Origin: Micromonospora sp. MP36
Lineage (GTDB): Bacteria > Actinomycetota > Actinomycetes > Mycobacteriales > Micromonosporaceae
Reading direction: 5' to 3'
Length of the DNA: 64,000 nt
Assembly (NCBI RefSeq): GCF_008119785.1
Contig: NZ_VSFA01000001.1
Location: 558,001 to 622,000 of the forward strand
A program made the position numbers and the translations under genes. Below are positions 57,274-64,000 of the stretch, piece by piece. How positions within the stretch are numbered: position 1 is the first letter of the stretch; each line of letters begins with the position of its first letter. Under the pieces are notes generated by a model. That model had not been told where the DNA came from. It searched no databases and saw only the letters and a list, made by a program, of their open reading frames with translations.

Positions 57274-59907
57274 ATGTCCACATCCCGCTGGCGCAAGCCG
57301 GCGACCATCGCGGGCGCCGTGGTGCTGGCCGCCGCGCTCGGTGGCGTCGTCGCCACCAACCACGAGGTACAGGAGAAGCTCGGCCTGGCGGACGAGCCCG
57401 GCGCCAACATGCCCTGGCACCCCAGGGAGTTCATGGAGATGGCGGCCGGCGAGTCGTCCGAGGAAGCCGGCGAGGAGGCCTTCGAGGCCCGCACCATCGC
57501 CGAGCAGTTCGCCCAGGCCCGCTACGCCCCGGGCATCGTCGCGCCGGGCGCGTACTCGAACGCGTTGAGCCAGCTCAACGCGCTGCCCACCACCAAGGGC
57601 AGCTGGCGCGAGGTCACCAACATCAAGTACGACGGCGACGACCCGCGCTACCGCGACTACGCGTCCAACTCCTCTGGGGGTGCCGGCCTGGTCACCGGCC
57701 GGATCACGGGCCTGGCCGCGGACAACGGTGGTTACGTGTACGCGGCCGGCGCGGACGGCGGCGTGTGGCGCTCCTCGACCGGCGGCGGGAGCTGGACGCC
57801 GATCACGGACGCGCTGCCCACGCTGTCCAGCGGCGACATCGTGCTCGCCGGGGACGGTTCGCTCTGGTACGCCACGGGCGAGGCGAACACCGGCGGCACC
57901 TCGTACGTCGGCGCCGGCGTCTATCGGCTGGCCAACCCGAAGTCCGGCACGTTCAAGGCGACCGACCGGGTCGGCGGGACCGAGCTGGAGAGCACGGTCA
58001 TCAACAAGCTGCGGTTCTTCGACGGCAAGGTCTGGGTCGCCACCAACCGGGGCCTGTTCTCGCACGCGATGAGCAGCACCTCCGGCGCCTGGAAGCTGGA
58101 GTTCACCCCGAACCCGAGCTACCTGCCCGGCGGGGCGAACGCGGGTGACGCGAACGCCGCGTACAAGAACATCGTCAACGACGTGGCCCAGGACCCGCGT
58201 AACCCGAGGCACGTGGTGGTCGCCTCGGCCTGGCGCTCCGGCGACACCTACAACGGCTTCTACGAGACCGCCGACTACACCGCCGGCGGCTGGACGAAGG
58301 TCAACCCGACCGGCGCGATGCCGGCCGACGACATCGGCTACGTGACGTTCGCCTTCTCCGCCGACGGCGGCAAGCTGTACGCGATCAACCAGTCGCCGCG
58401 GCTGCTCAACAAACCGACCGGCAACGTGAACAGCTACCTGGACGGCATCTACGTCTCCAACACCGGCAACCCGGCCGGCCCGTGGAACAAGATCGCCGAC
58501 TCGTCGAAGCTGGGCAACTCCGGCTCGGCGCTGAAGCAGACGGTGATGGGCAAGGGCTACGGCCCGGGCATCCAGGCCTGGTACAACCAGTTCCTCGCGG
58601 TCGACCCAGCCAACCCGAACCACCTGTGGGCAGGCCTGGAGGAGGTCTACGAGTCGACCGACGCCGGGGCCACCTGGAAGACCGTCGGTCCGTACTGGAA
58701 CTTCAACTTCTCCTGCTGGAGCATCTACGACGCGCAGAACAAGTGCAACAAGACCACCCACTCCGACCAGCACTCGGTGGCGGTCGGCAACGGGTTCGTC
58801 TACGTCGGCAACGACGGTGGTGTGTACCGCCGACCGATCAACGGCAAGACCGACAAGGACGGGCACGCGACCGACTGGCAGAGCCTGAACGACGGCACCA
58901 TCGACGCGCTCCAGTACTACTCGGTGGCGCTGGGCAAGGACCCGGCGAAGGCCGGCACCATCGTCTCCGGTGGTCTGCAGGACAACGGCACCTCGATCCT
59001 GCGCCCCGGCGACACCGTGATGGGGTCGCACTTCGGCGGTGACGGCGGCGACTCGCAGGCCGACCCGGCGAACGGCTGCCGGCAGGTCCAGGAGTACACC
59101 AACCTGGCCATGCGAGTGACCGAGAACTGCAACGCCAACACCGGCTCGGGCACCCAGGCGGACTCCACCTCGCGGGACATCCAGCCGTACACCTCGCGGC
59201 CGGGCGACGAACTGGCCAGGTTCATCGCGCCGTTCGCGCCGGACGACCACGACGCGAACGTCTGGGTGGCCGGCGGCCAGCACGTCTGGGTGAACACCAA
59301 GGGCTACGCCATCCAGAACGGCAAGGGCTGGACGAACGTCTTCGACCTGGGCGCGGGCCACACCGCCACCTCGGTCGCCGTCTCCGGCGGCATGGCATAC
59401 GTCGGCTGGTGCGGGCCGTGCAACAACGCCGGGTTCGCCCGGGGCGTCGCGGTCGGCCGGGTCGACGACCCGTCGAGCTGGCACCAGCTCACCCTGCCGG
59501 GTGACTTCCCGAACCGGTTCGTGCAGGGCGTCGGGATCGACCCGGCGAACGCCGCGCACGCCTTCCTCGCGATCAACGGGTTCTCCCGCCGGTTCACCGA
59601 GGGACCGGGCGCCGGCTACGGCCACGTCTACGAGACCAGCGACGCGGGCGTGACCTGGAAGGACGTCTCGGCGAACCTGCCGGACGTGCCGGCCAGCTCG
59701 CTCAAGGAGCTGTCCAACGGCGCCCTGGTGCTGGCCACCGACCTGGCCACCTTCTACCGCGCACCCGGCGCCACCAACTGGCAGCGGCTCGGCTCCGGCC
59801 TGCCGCTGACCGTGGGCATGGACGTCGAGTACAACGCGATCGACAACTCGGTCTACGTCGCGACCCACGGCCGCGGTATCTGGGCGTTCAACCTGGCCCA
59901 GCTCTGA
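57274..59907 (+). CDS. Large secreted BNR/WD40-like beta-propeller protein
   Basis: 877 residues. N-terminal signal/anchor (RKPATIAGAVVLAAALGGVVA), a short acidic stretch, then sialidase-like repeats throughout, e.g. GGVWRSSTGGGSWTPI, EVYESTDAGATWKTVG and HVYETSDAGVTWKDV, each with the SxDxGxTW Asp-box pattern. These fold into one or two beta-propellers. Glycoside hydrolases of the xyloglucanase type and binding proteins share this fold; no catalytic residues can be named. CGGAGGA precedes the ATG. Followed by two terminators. Confidence 0.88.
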   Translation: MSTSRWRKPATIAGAVVLAAALGGVVATNHEVQEKLGLADEPGANMPWHPREFMEMAAGESSEEAGEEAFEARTIAEQFAQARYAPGIVAPGAYSNALSQLNALPTTKGSWREVTNIKYDGDDPRYRDYASNSSGGAGLVTGRITGLAADNGGYVYAAGADGGVWRSSTGGGSWTPITDALPTLSSGDIVLAGDGSLWYATGEANTGGTSYVGAGVYRLANPKSGTFKATDRVGGTELESTVINKLRFFDGKVWVATNRGLFSHAMSSTSGAWKLEFTPNPSYLPGGANAGDANAAYKNIVNDVAQDPRNPRHVVVASAWRSGDTYNGFYETADYTAGGWTKVNPTGAMPADDIGYVTFAFSADGGKLYAINQSPRLLNKPTGNVNSYLDGIYVSNTGNPAGPWNKIADSSKLGNSGSALKQTVMGKGYGPGIQAWYNQFLAVDPANPNHLWAGLEEVYESTDAGATWKTVGPYWNFNFSCWSIYDAQNKCNKTTHSDQHSVAVGNGFVYVGNDGGVYRRPINGKTDKDGHATDWQSLNDGTIDALQYYSVALGKDPAKAGTIVSGGLQDNGTSILRPGDTVMGSHFGGDGGDSQADPANGCRQVQEYTNLAMRVTENCNANTGSGTQADSTSRDIQPYTSRPGDELARFIAPFAPDDHDANVWVAGGQHVWVNTKGYAIQNGKGWTNVFDLGAGHTATSVAVSGGMAYVGWCGPCNNAGFARGVAVGRVDDPSSWHQLTLPGDFPNRFVQGVGIDPANAAHAFLAINGFSRRFTEGPGAGYGHVYETSDAGVTWKDVSANLPDVPASSLKELSNGALVLATDLATFYRAPGATNWQRLGSGLPLTVGMDVEYNAIDNSVYVATHGRGIWAFNLAQL

Positions 59908-59909
59908 CC

Positions 59910-59950
59910 CCGGCGGGCCGACCGGTTCTGGGGGCCGGTCGGCCCGCCGG
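59910..59950. terminator. Terminator 1 after propeller gene
   Basis: Perfect 16-bp stem CCGGCGGGCCGACCGG with complement, 9-nt loop, 3 bp after the stop. Confidence 0.85.
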
Positions 59951-59960
59951 CCACGACAGC

Positions 59961-59998
59961 GCAGGCCCCGCCCCTCTTCCTCGGGGGGCGGGGCCTGC
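59961..59998. terminator. Terminator 2 between propeller gene and oppF remnant
   Basis: Perfect 14-bp stem GCAGGCCCCGCCCC/GGGGCGGGGCCTGC, 10-nt loop. It faces the stop of the leftward oppF remnant 5 bp away and may originally have ended that gene. Confidence 0.8.
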
Positions 59999-60002
59999 CG
60001 CG

Positions 60003-60368
60003 TCAGGCGGCGGGGCGTAGCTCGGCGAAGTGGCAGGCCGAGGGGTGCGGGTCCGCGGCGCGGAGCACCGCGTGCGGCTCCCGGGTGGCGCAGATGTCCT
60101 GCGCCTTCCAGCACCGGGTACGGAACCGGCAGCCGGACGGCGGGTCGGCCGGACTCGGCACGTCGCCGGCGAGCCGGATGATGTTCCGGGTCTTCCGAGC
60201 CTCCGGGTCCGGCACCGGCACCGCCGACAACAGCGCCTGGGCGTACGGGTGGGTGGCCCGCTCGTAGATTTCCTGCTCGGTGCCGGTCTCCACGATCTTG
60301 CCCAGGTACATCACCGCGACCCGGTCGGAGATGTGCCGGACCACCGACAGGTCGTGCGCGATGAAGAT
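60003..60368 (-). pseudogene. 3' remnant of an oppF/dppF-type ATP-binding gene
   Basis: About 121 residues match only the C-terminal third of OppF: it begins abruptly at [20 protein letters not shown] and continues to [19 protein letters not shown] and SACHFAEL. Walker A, signature and Walker B are absent and no start codon or ribosome site fits. It is very similar to the intact OppF at 40961-41977 (shared [24 protein letters not shown]). Upstream of 60368 the sequence shows no homology, so the gene was truncated by deletion or rearrangement. No insertion sequence is visible. Confidence 0.8.
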
Positions 60369-60448
60369 GCTTCGGCACCGACGGTGCGGCGAGCGGTGCC
60401 GGGAGCGGGTGGCGGTCGCTTCCGCCCGCCCCTGGGAAGGGTGATGAA

Positions 60449-60637
60449 ATGAGCCGGTCAGAGCGACCGGTGAGGCGGCCGGCAGGCCCCGGAATCGACC
60501 TCTGGGCGCTCTCGGGCGCTTGTCTGCCGGCTGTCCCGCTCCGCCCTGGTCGCGCACTGCCTGTCCGCCTCCGCGTGTGGCGAAACCCACAGACCATGAC
60601 TTTGGGTAGCGAGGTCCAGATGCCCGAGGCCCGTTGA
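60449..60637 (+). CDS. Possible small protein, unrecognised
   Basis: 62 residues with AAGGG before its ATG; ends [19 protein letters not shown]. Arg/Pro-rich, no domain known to me. It occupies the gap between the oppF remnant and folD, which otherwise (60369-60680) holds nothing recognisable. Could be chance. Confidence 0.3.
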   Translation: MSRSERPVRRPAGPGIDLWALSGACLPAVPLRPGRALPVRLRVWRNPQTMTLGSEVQMPEAR

Positions 60638-60680
60638 CCGTCGCGGGCCGGCCGGGCGTGCGACGTGAGACGATCCAGAC

Positions 60681-61544
60681 GTGACGGCGATCATCCTGGA
60701 CGGCAAGGCGACCGCGGCGGAGATCAAGGACGAGTTGCGGACACGGGTAAAGGCGCTGGCGGATCGAGGGGTCATCCCGGGGCTCGGCACCGTCCTGGTC
60801 GGCACCGATCCGGGCTCCCAGGCGTACGTCAACGGCAAGCACCGCGACTGCGCCGAGGTCGGCATCGCGTCGATCCGCCGGGAACTGCCCGCCGACGCCA
60901 CCCAGGGGCAGCTCGACGCCGTGCTCGCCGAGCTGAACGCGGACCCGGCCTGCCACGGCTACATCGTCCAGTTGCCGCTGCCGGCCCATCTGGACACGCA
61001 GCGGGCGCTGGAGCTGATCGACCCCGAGAAGGACGCCGACGGCCTGCACCCGATCAACCTGGGCCGGCTGGTGCTCGGCTACGACGCCCCGCTGCCCTGC
61101 ACCCCGCGCGGCATCGTCGAACTGCTCCGCCGGCACGACGTCGCGCTGCGCGGCGCCAAGGTGGCGCTTATCGGCCGGGGCAACACGGTCGGCCGCCCGC
61201 TCGGCCTGCTGCTCACCCGGCGCAGCGAGAACGCCACGGTGACCCTCTGCCACACCGGCACCCTCGACCTGGCCGAGCAGACCCGGGCCGCCGACATCGT
61301 CATCGTCGCGGCCGGCGTGCCGGGCCTGCTCACCACCGACATGATCACGCCGGGCGCGACCGTCGTCGACGTCGGCATCACCCGGGTGATCGGCTCGGAC
61401 GGCAAGGGGCGCTACACCGGCGACGTGGACCCGGAGGTGGCCGAGGTCGCCGGCAAGCTGGTCCCGATGCCGGGCGGCGTCGGCCCGATGACCCGAGCCA
61501 TGCTGCTGACCAACGTGGTGGAACGGGCCGAGGGTGGCGCCTGA
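60681..61544 (+). CDS. folD: Methylenetetrahydrofolate dehydrogenase/cyclohydrolase FolD
   Basis: 287 residues. Catalytic Lys53 in YVNGKHRDC, the GYIVQLPLP block, nucleotide-binding [11 protein letters not shown] and the C-terminal [14 protein letters not shown]. Supplies 10-formyl-THF used by PurN and PurH. GTG 60681; no strong Shine-Dalgarno, so the exact start depends on homology. Confidence 0.96.
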   Translation: MTAIILDGKATAAEIKDELRTRVKALADRGVIPGLGTVLVGTDPGSQAYVNGKHRDCAEVGIASIRRELPADATQGQLDAVLAELNADPACHGYIVQLPLPAHLDTQRALELIDPEKDADGLHPINLGRLVLGYDAPLPCTPRGIVELLRRHDVALRGAKVALIGRGNTVGRPLGLLLTRRSENATVTLCHTGTLDLAEQTRAADIVIVAAGVPGLLTTDMITPGATVVDVGITRVIGSDGKGRYTGDVDPEVAEVAGKLVPMPGGVGPMTRAMLLTNVVERAEGGA

Positions 61545-61644
61545 GCACCCAAGCACGTCATAACCGTCCGCCCCTGGCCGGATCGGTGACAGGATGGCTG
61601 ATACGGTCCGGAAAACCGACTGGTATCAGGGGAGTGGGACGACC

Positions 61645-62595
61645 ATGGGTAAGAAGGTCACTGTCGTCGGCGCCGGCTTCTACGGCTCCACCACCGCGCA
61701 GCGCCTGGCCGAGTACGACATCTTCGACACCGTGGTGATCACGGACATCATCGAGGGCAAGCCGGCGGGCATCGCGCTGGACATGAACCAGTCGCGCCCG
61801 GTCGAGGGCTTCGAGACCAAGGTCATCGGCGTCACCACCGGTCCGAACGGCGAGGGCTACGAGGCCATCGAGGGCTCGGACGTCGTCGTCATCACCGCCG
61901 GCCTGCCCCGCAAGCCGGGCATGAGCCGGATGGACCTGCTGGAGACCAACGCCAAGATCGTCCGCCAGGTGGCCGAGAACGTCGCCAAGTACGCCCCGAA
62001 CGCCGTCGTCATCGTCGTCTCCAACCCGCTCGACGAGATGACCGCGCTGGCCCAGAAGGCCACCCAGTTCCCCAAGAACCGCGTGCTCGGCCAGGCCGGC
62101 ATGCTGGACAGCGCCCGGTTCACCAACTTCGTGGCCGAGGCGCTGAGCGTACCGGTGAAGTCGGTGAAGACGCTGACCCTCGGCTCGCACGGCGACACCA
62201 TGGTGCCGGTCCCGTCGCAGAGCACGGTGGACGGCAAGCCGCTGCGTGACGTCATGCCGGCCGAGCAGATCGAGGACCTGGTCGTCAAGACCCGCAACGG
62301 CGGCGCCGAGGTGGTCGCGCTGCTGAAGACCGGCTCCGCCTACTACGCCCCGTCGGCCGCCGCCGCCCGGATGGCCAAGGCCGTCGCGGAGGACTCCGGC
62401 GAGGTCATGCCGGTCTGCGCCTGGGTCGACGGCCAGTACGGCATCTCCGGCGTCTACCTCGGCGTCGAGGCCGAGATCGGCCGGGACGGCGTCCGGCGGG
62501 TCGTCGAGACCAAGCTGGACGCCGACGAGTTGGCCAGCCTGAAGGAGGCCGCCGAGGCGGTCCGCGCCAAGCAGTCCGACGTCGCCAACATGTGA
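61645..62595 (+). CDS. mdh: Malate dehydrogenase (LDH-like type)
   Basis: 316 residues. NAD-binding VTVVGAGFYGS, substrate loop AGLPRKPGMSRMDLL with the Arg pair that selects malate/oxaloacetate, and catalytic His182 in GSHGDTMVPV. Belongs to the LDH-like MDH group. GGGGAG precedes the ATG at 61645. TCA-cycle enzyme; separate from sucCD in location. Confidence 0.95.
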   Translation: MGKKVTVVGAGFYGSTTAQRLAEYDIFDTVVITDIIEGKPAGIALDMNQSRPVEGFETKVIGVTTGPNGEGYEAIEGSDVVVITAGLPRKPGMSRMDLLETNAKIVRQVAENVAKYAPNAVVIVVSNPLDEMTALAQKATQFPKNRVLGQAGMLDSARFTNFVAEALSVPVKSVKTLTLGSHGDTMVPVPSQSTVDGKPLRDVMPAEQIEDLVVKTRNGGAEVVALLKTGSAYYAPSAAAARMAKAVAEDSGEVMPVCAWVDGQYGISGVYLGVEAEIGRDGVRRVVETKLDADELASLKEAAEAVRAKQSDVANM

Positions 62596-62609
62596 TCCTG
62601 GCTGCCCGA

Positions 62610-62640
62610 AGCGCCCCGCGACCGCCGGTCGCGGGGCGCT
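62610..62640. terminator. Terminator after mdh
   Basis: Perfect 14-bp stem AGCGCCCCGCGACC/GGTCGCGGGGCGCT, GCC loop, followed by TTTCGC. Confidence 0.88.
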
Positions 62641-62689
62641 TTCGCGTCCCGTCCGGGGATCGGTCGGCCCGGCCCGCGCCGGAACCGGG

Positions 62690-63451
62690 TCAGGCGCCGT
62701 CGACCAGGACGCCCAGGCCGTCGAGGACCCGGGCCAGGCCGAACTCGTACGCCTGCTCCGGGCTGTAGGCGGCGTTCTGCGCGGCCCCGGCGGCGGCGCC
62801 GACCCGGACGGCGGTCGGGTACCGCTGCGCATCGAGCACCCGGGCGAGCAGCGGGGCGTTCGCCGCCCACCACTGTTCATCGCTCCACGCGCTCTCCCGT
62901 CTGGCGAGCCGTGCCTCGGCCGCCGCGCGGGCTGCGGCCCGGACGAAGTCGAGGACGTACGTCAACGCCGCGTCCCGCTGCACGTCGTCCAGGCCGGTGC
63001 CGTCGAAGGCGCGCAGCTCGTATTCGTACTTGGCCATCAGCCCCGGACCCAGCGGCGGCCGCCCGGTGCCGACCTCGGCGGCCCAGGGGTGGGCGGCGAA
63101 CAGCTTGCGGTTGTCCTCGGCGAGCGCCGCCACCCGGGCCCGCCACGGTTCGCCGGAGCGGTCCGGCCGGGGCATCCGGGCGTAGCTCGCATCCAACATC
63201 AGGTCGAGCAACTCGGCCTTGCCGGGCACGTACGTGTAGAGGGTCATCGGCGCGACACCGACGGCCTGGGCGACCGCCCGCATGGTCACCGCGTCCAGCC
63301 CGTCGGTGTCCGCCAGCTCGATCGCGGCCGTGACGATGTCGTCCAGCGAGTAGCCCTGGCGGGGGCCCCGGCGCGGGGTCTCGTCGGGTTGCCGCCAGAG
63401 CAGTCGCAGGGTGCGGGCCGGATCGCCGGCTCCGCTGCGGTGGTTGGGCAC
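62690..63451 (-). CDS. TetR-family transcriptional regulator
   Basis: 253 residues. Helix-turn-helix at ~35-80 (YSLDDIVTAAIELADTDG, TMRAVAQAVGVAPMTLYTYV), then a TetR C-terminal ligand domain of the type found with TetR_C_1. GTG 63451 follows GAGAGGAT. Divergent from the VOC-protein gene with an operator-like palindrome between, so it likely represses both. Confidence 0.92.
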   Translation of the reverse strand: MPNHRSGAGDPARTLRLLWRQPDETPRRGPRQGYSLDDIVTAAIELADTDGLDAVTMRAVAQAVGVAPMTLYTYVPGKAELLDLMLDASYARMPRPDRSGEPWRARVAALAEDNRKLFAAHPWAAEVGTGRPPLGPGLMAKYEYELRAFDGTGLDDVQRDAALTYVLDFVRAAARAAAEARLARRESAWSDEQWWAANAPLLARVLDAQRYPTAVRVGAAAGAAQNAAYSPEQAYEFGLARVLDGLGVLVDGA

Positions 63452-63485
63452 CTCTCGATCCTCTCAGGCGAAAACCCCGTACGCA

Positions 63486-63503
63486 GTACGTTGTACAATG
63501 TAC
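63486..63503. promoter_or_regulatory. TetR operator and overlapping -10 box
   Basis: GTACGTTGTACAATGTAC, an 18-bp palindrome with one mismatched pair and a perfect TTGTACAA core. It contains TACAAT (63494-63499), a strong -10 for the VOC gene, so binding would block transcription. Confidence 0.75.
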
Positions 63504-63534
63504 GGAGTAATTCCCCCGACTTCAGGGAGACCAC

Positions 63535-63933
63535 GTGCAGATCACCGCCTCGGCCATCTCGCTCAACGTCGACGACGTGGCGGCCTCGGCCGCCTTCGTC
63601 CAGCAGCACTTCGGTTTCCGGCAGGAAATGGCGGCCGACGGGTTCGTCTCGCTGGCCCGCGAGGGGGTCGGCGTCAACCTGATCTTCCTGCGGACCGGGC
63701 TGGCCAGCATCCAGCCGGAAAGCCTGAAGCAGCAGCGGGCTCAGGGCCTGATCGTCGCCTTCGTGGTGGACGACATCGACGCCGAGTACGCCCGGATCCA
63801 GGCCGCCGGCGTACCGGTCACGACCCCGATCCAGACCGAGCCGTGGGGGGAGCGCTTCTTCCAGGTCACCGACCCCAACGGGCTGATCATCCAGCTGGTG
63901 CAGTGGGTGCACGCCCCGGGCGACGCGGGCTGA
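63535..63933 (+). CDS. VOC/glyoxalase-family protein
   Basis: 132 residues, one vicinal-oxygen-chelate module: start ISLNVDDVAASAAFVQQHFG, end RFFQVTDPNGLIIQLVQW. The family includes glyoxalase, fosfomycin- and bleomycin-resistance proteins; substrate unknown. GTG 63535 follows AGGGAGA. Probably controlled by the divergent TetR. Confidence 0.9.
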   Translation: MQITASAISLNVDDVAASAAFVQQHFGFRQEMAADGFVSLAREGVGVNLIFLRTGLASIQPESLKQQRAQGLIVAFVVDDIDAEYARIQAAGVPVTTPIQTEPWGERFFQVTDPNGLIIQLVQWVHAPGDAG

Positions 63934-63942
63934 TCCGGCGTG

Positions 63943-63982
63943 GCGCCGTTCACCGAGGCGCCGGCACCTCGGTGAACGGCGC
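63943..63982 (+). terminator. Terminator after VOC gene
   Basis: Perfect 16-bp stem GCGCCGTTCACCGAGG with complement, 8-nt loop, 9 bp after the stop. Confidence 0.88.
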
Positions 63983-64000
63983 GCCCAGGTGCGGCGTCGC

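Noticed and set aside
57190..60597. 1135-codon minus-strand open frame opposite the propeller gene
   Set aside because: Composition is Arg/Val/Gly/Ala-rich with no motif; the plus strand has signal peptide, Asp-box repeats and a ribosome site. High GC makes such long shadows common.

Overview
This window is chromosomal DNA of a very GC-rich actinobacterium, most likely Micromonospora or another Micromonosporaceae. The evidence is GTG/TTG starts, strongly G/C third codon positions, a WhiD/WhiB3-type Wbl protein beside a BldM-type regulator, DUF5319, GuaB3, and gene neighbourhoods known from Streptomyces and Mycobacterium. I see no phage, insertion sequence, CRISPR array, tRNA or rRNA. It reads as core genome with small accessory additions.

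Layout. 0-6.4 kb: the 3' part of an ABC exporter, then a leftward sugar (xylose-type) ABC operon with a ROK regulator. 6.4-13 kb: a YbaK-type deacylase, a THUMP-like methyltransferase, a ~41-bp tandem repeat block, CIRCE-controlled groES-groEL, and a membrane-anchored molybdenum oxidoreductase. 12.6-25 kb: a block syntenic with the M. tuberculosis whiB3/guaB2/guaB3/choD/guaA area (whiD, bldM, DUF5319, guaB, guaB3, two tandem M1 peptidases, an LCP protein, a ChoD-like oxidoreductase, guaA). 25-35 kb: a PspC protein, two tandem double-Nudix proteins, phosphatidylserine synthase and decarboxylase facing each other, and a LiaFSR-like envelope-stress locus. 35-42 kb: a PIG-L deacetylase and a complete oligopeptide ABC operon. 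42-56 kb: a second M. tuberculosis-like block (Rv0948c-Rv0957 type): chorismate mutase, pcrA/uvrD, two M23 peptidases, sucCD, a PerM-like protein, purN-purH. 56-64 kb: a secreted beta-propeller protein, an oppF remnant, folD, mdh and a TetR/VOC pair.

How the genes work together. guaB, guaA, purN, purH and folD cover purine synthesis and its one-carbon supply; sucCD and mdh are TCA-cycle steps; pssA and psd make phosphatidylethanolamine. Two PspC-protein genes 7 kb apart carry the same 19-bp direct-repeat motif just upstream, suggesting one regulon for the adjacent two-component system. The most striking regulatory element is a complete aromatic amino-acid attenuator in front of chorismate mutase: a leaderless-type promoter, a 21-codon leader peptide with a Phe-Tyr-Phe-Tyr-Tyr run, a pause hairpin, an antiterminator pairing and a U-tailed terminator. 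Many genes start directly downstream of a TANNNT -10 box, consistent with leaderless transcripts. Large palindromes edged by TTGATC/GATCAA sit behind three genes.
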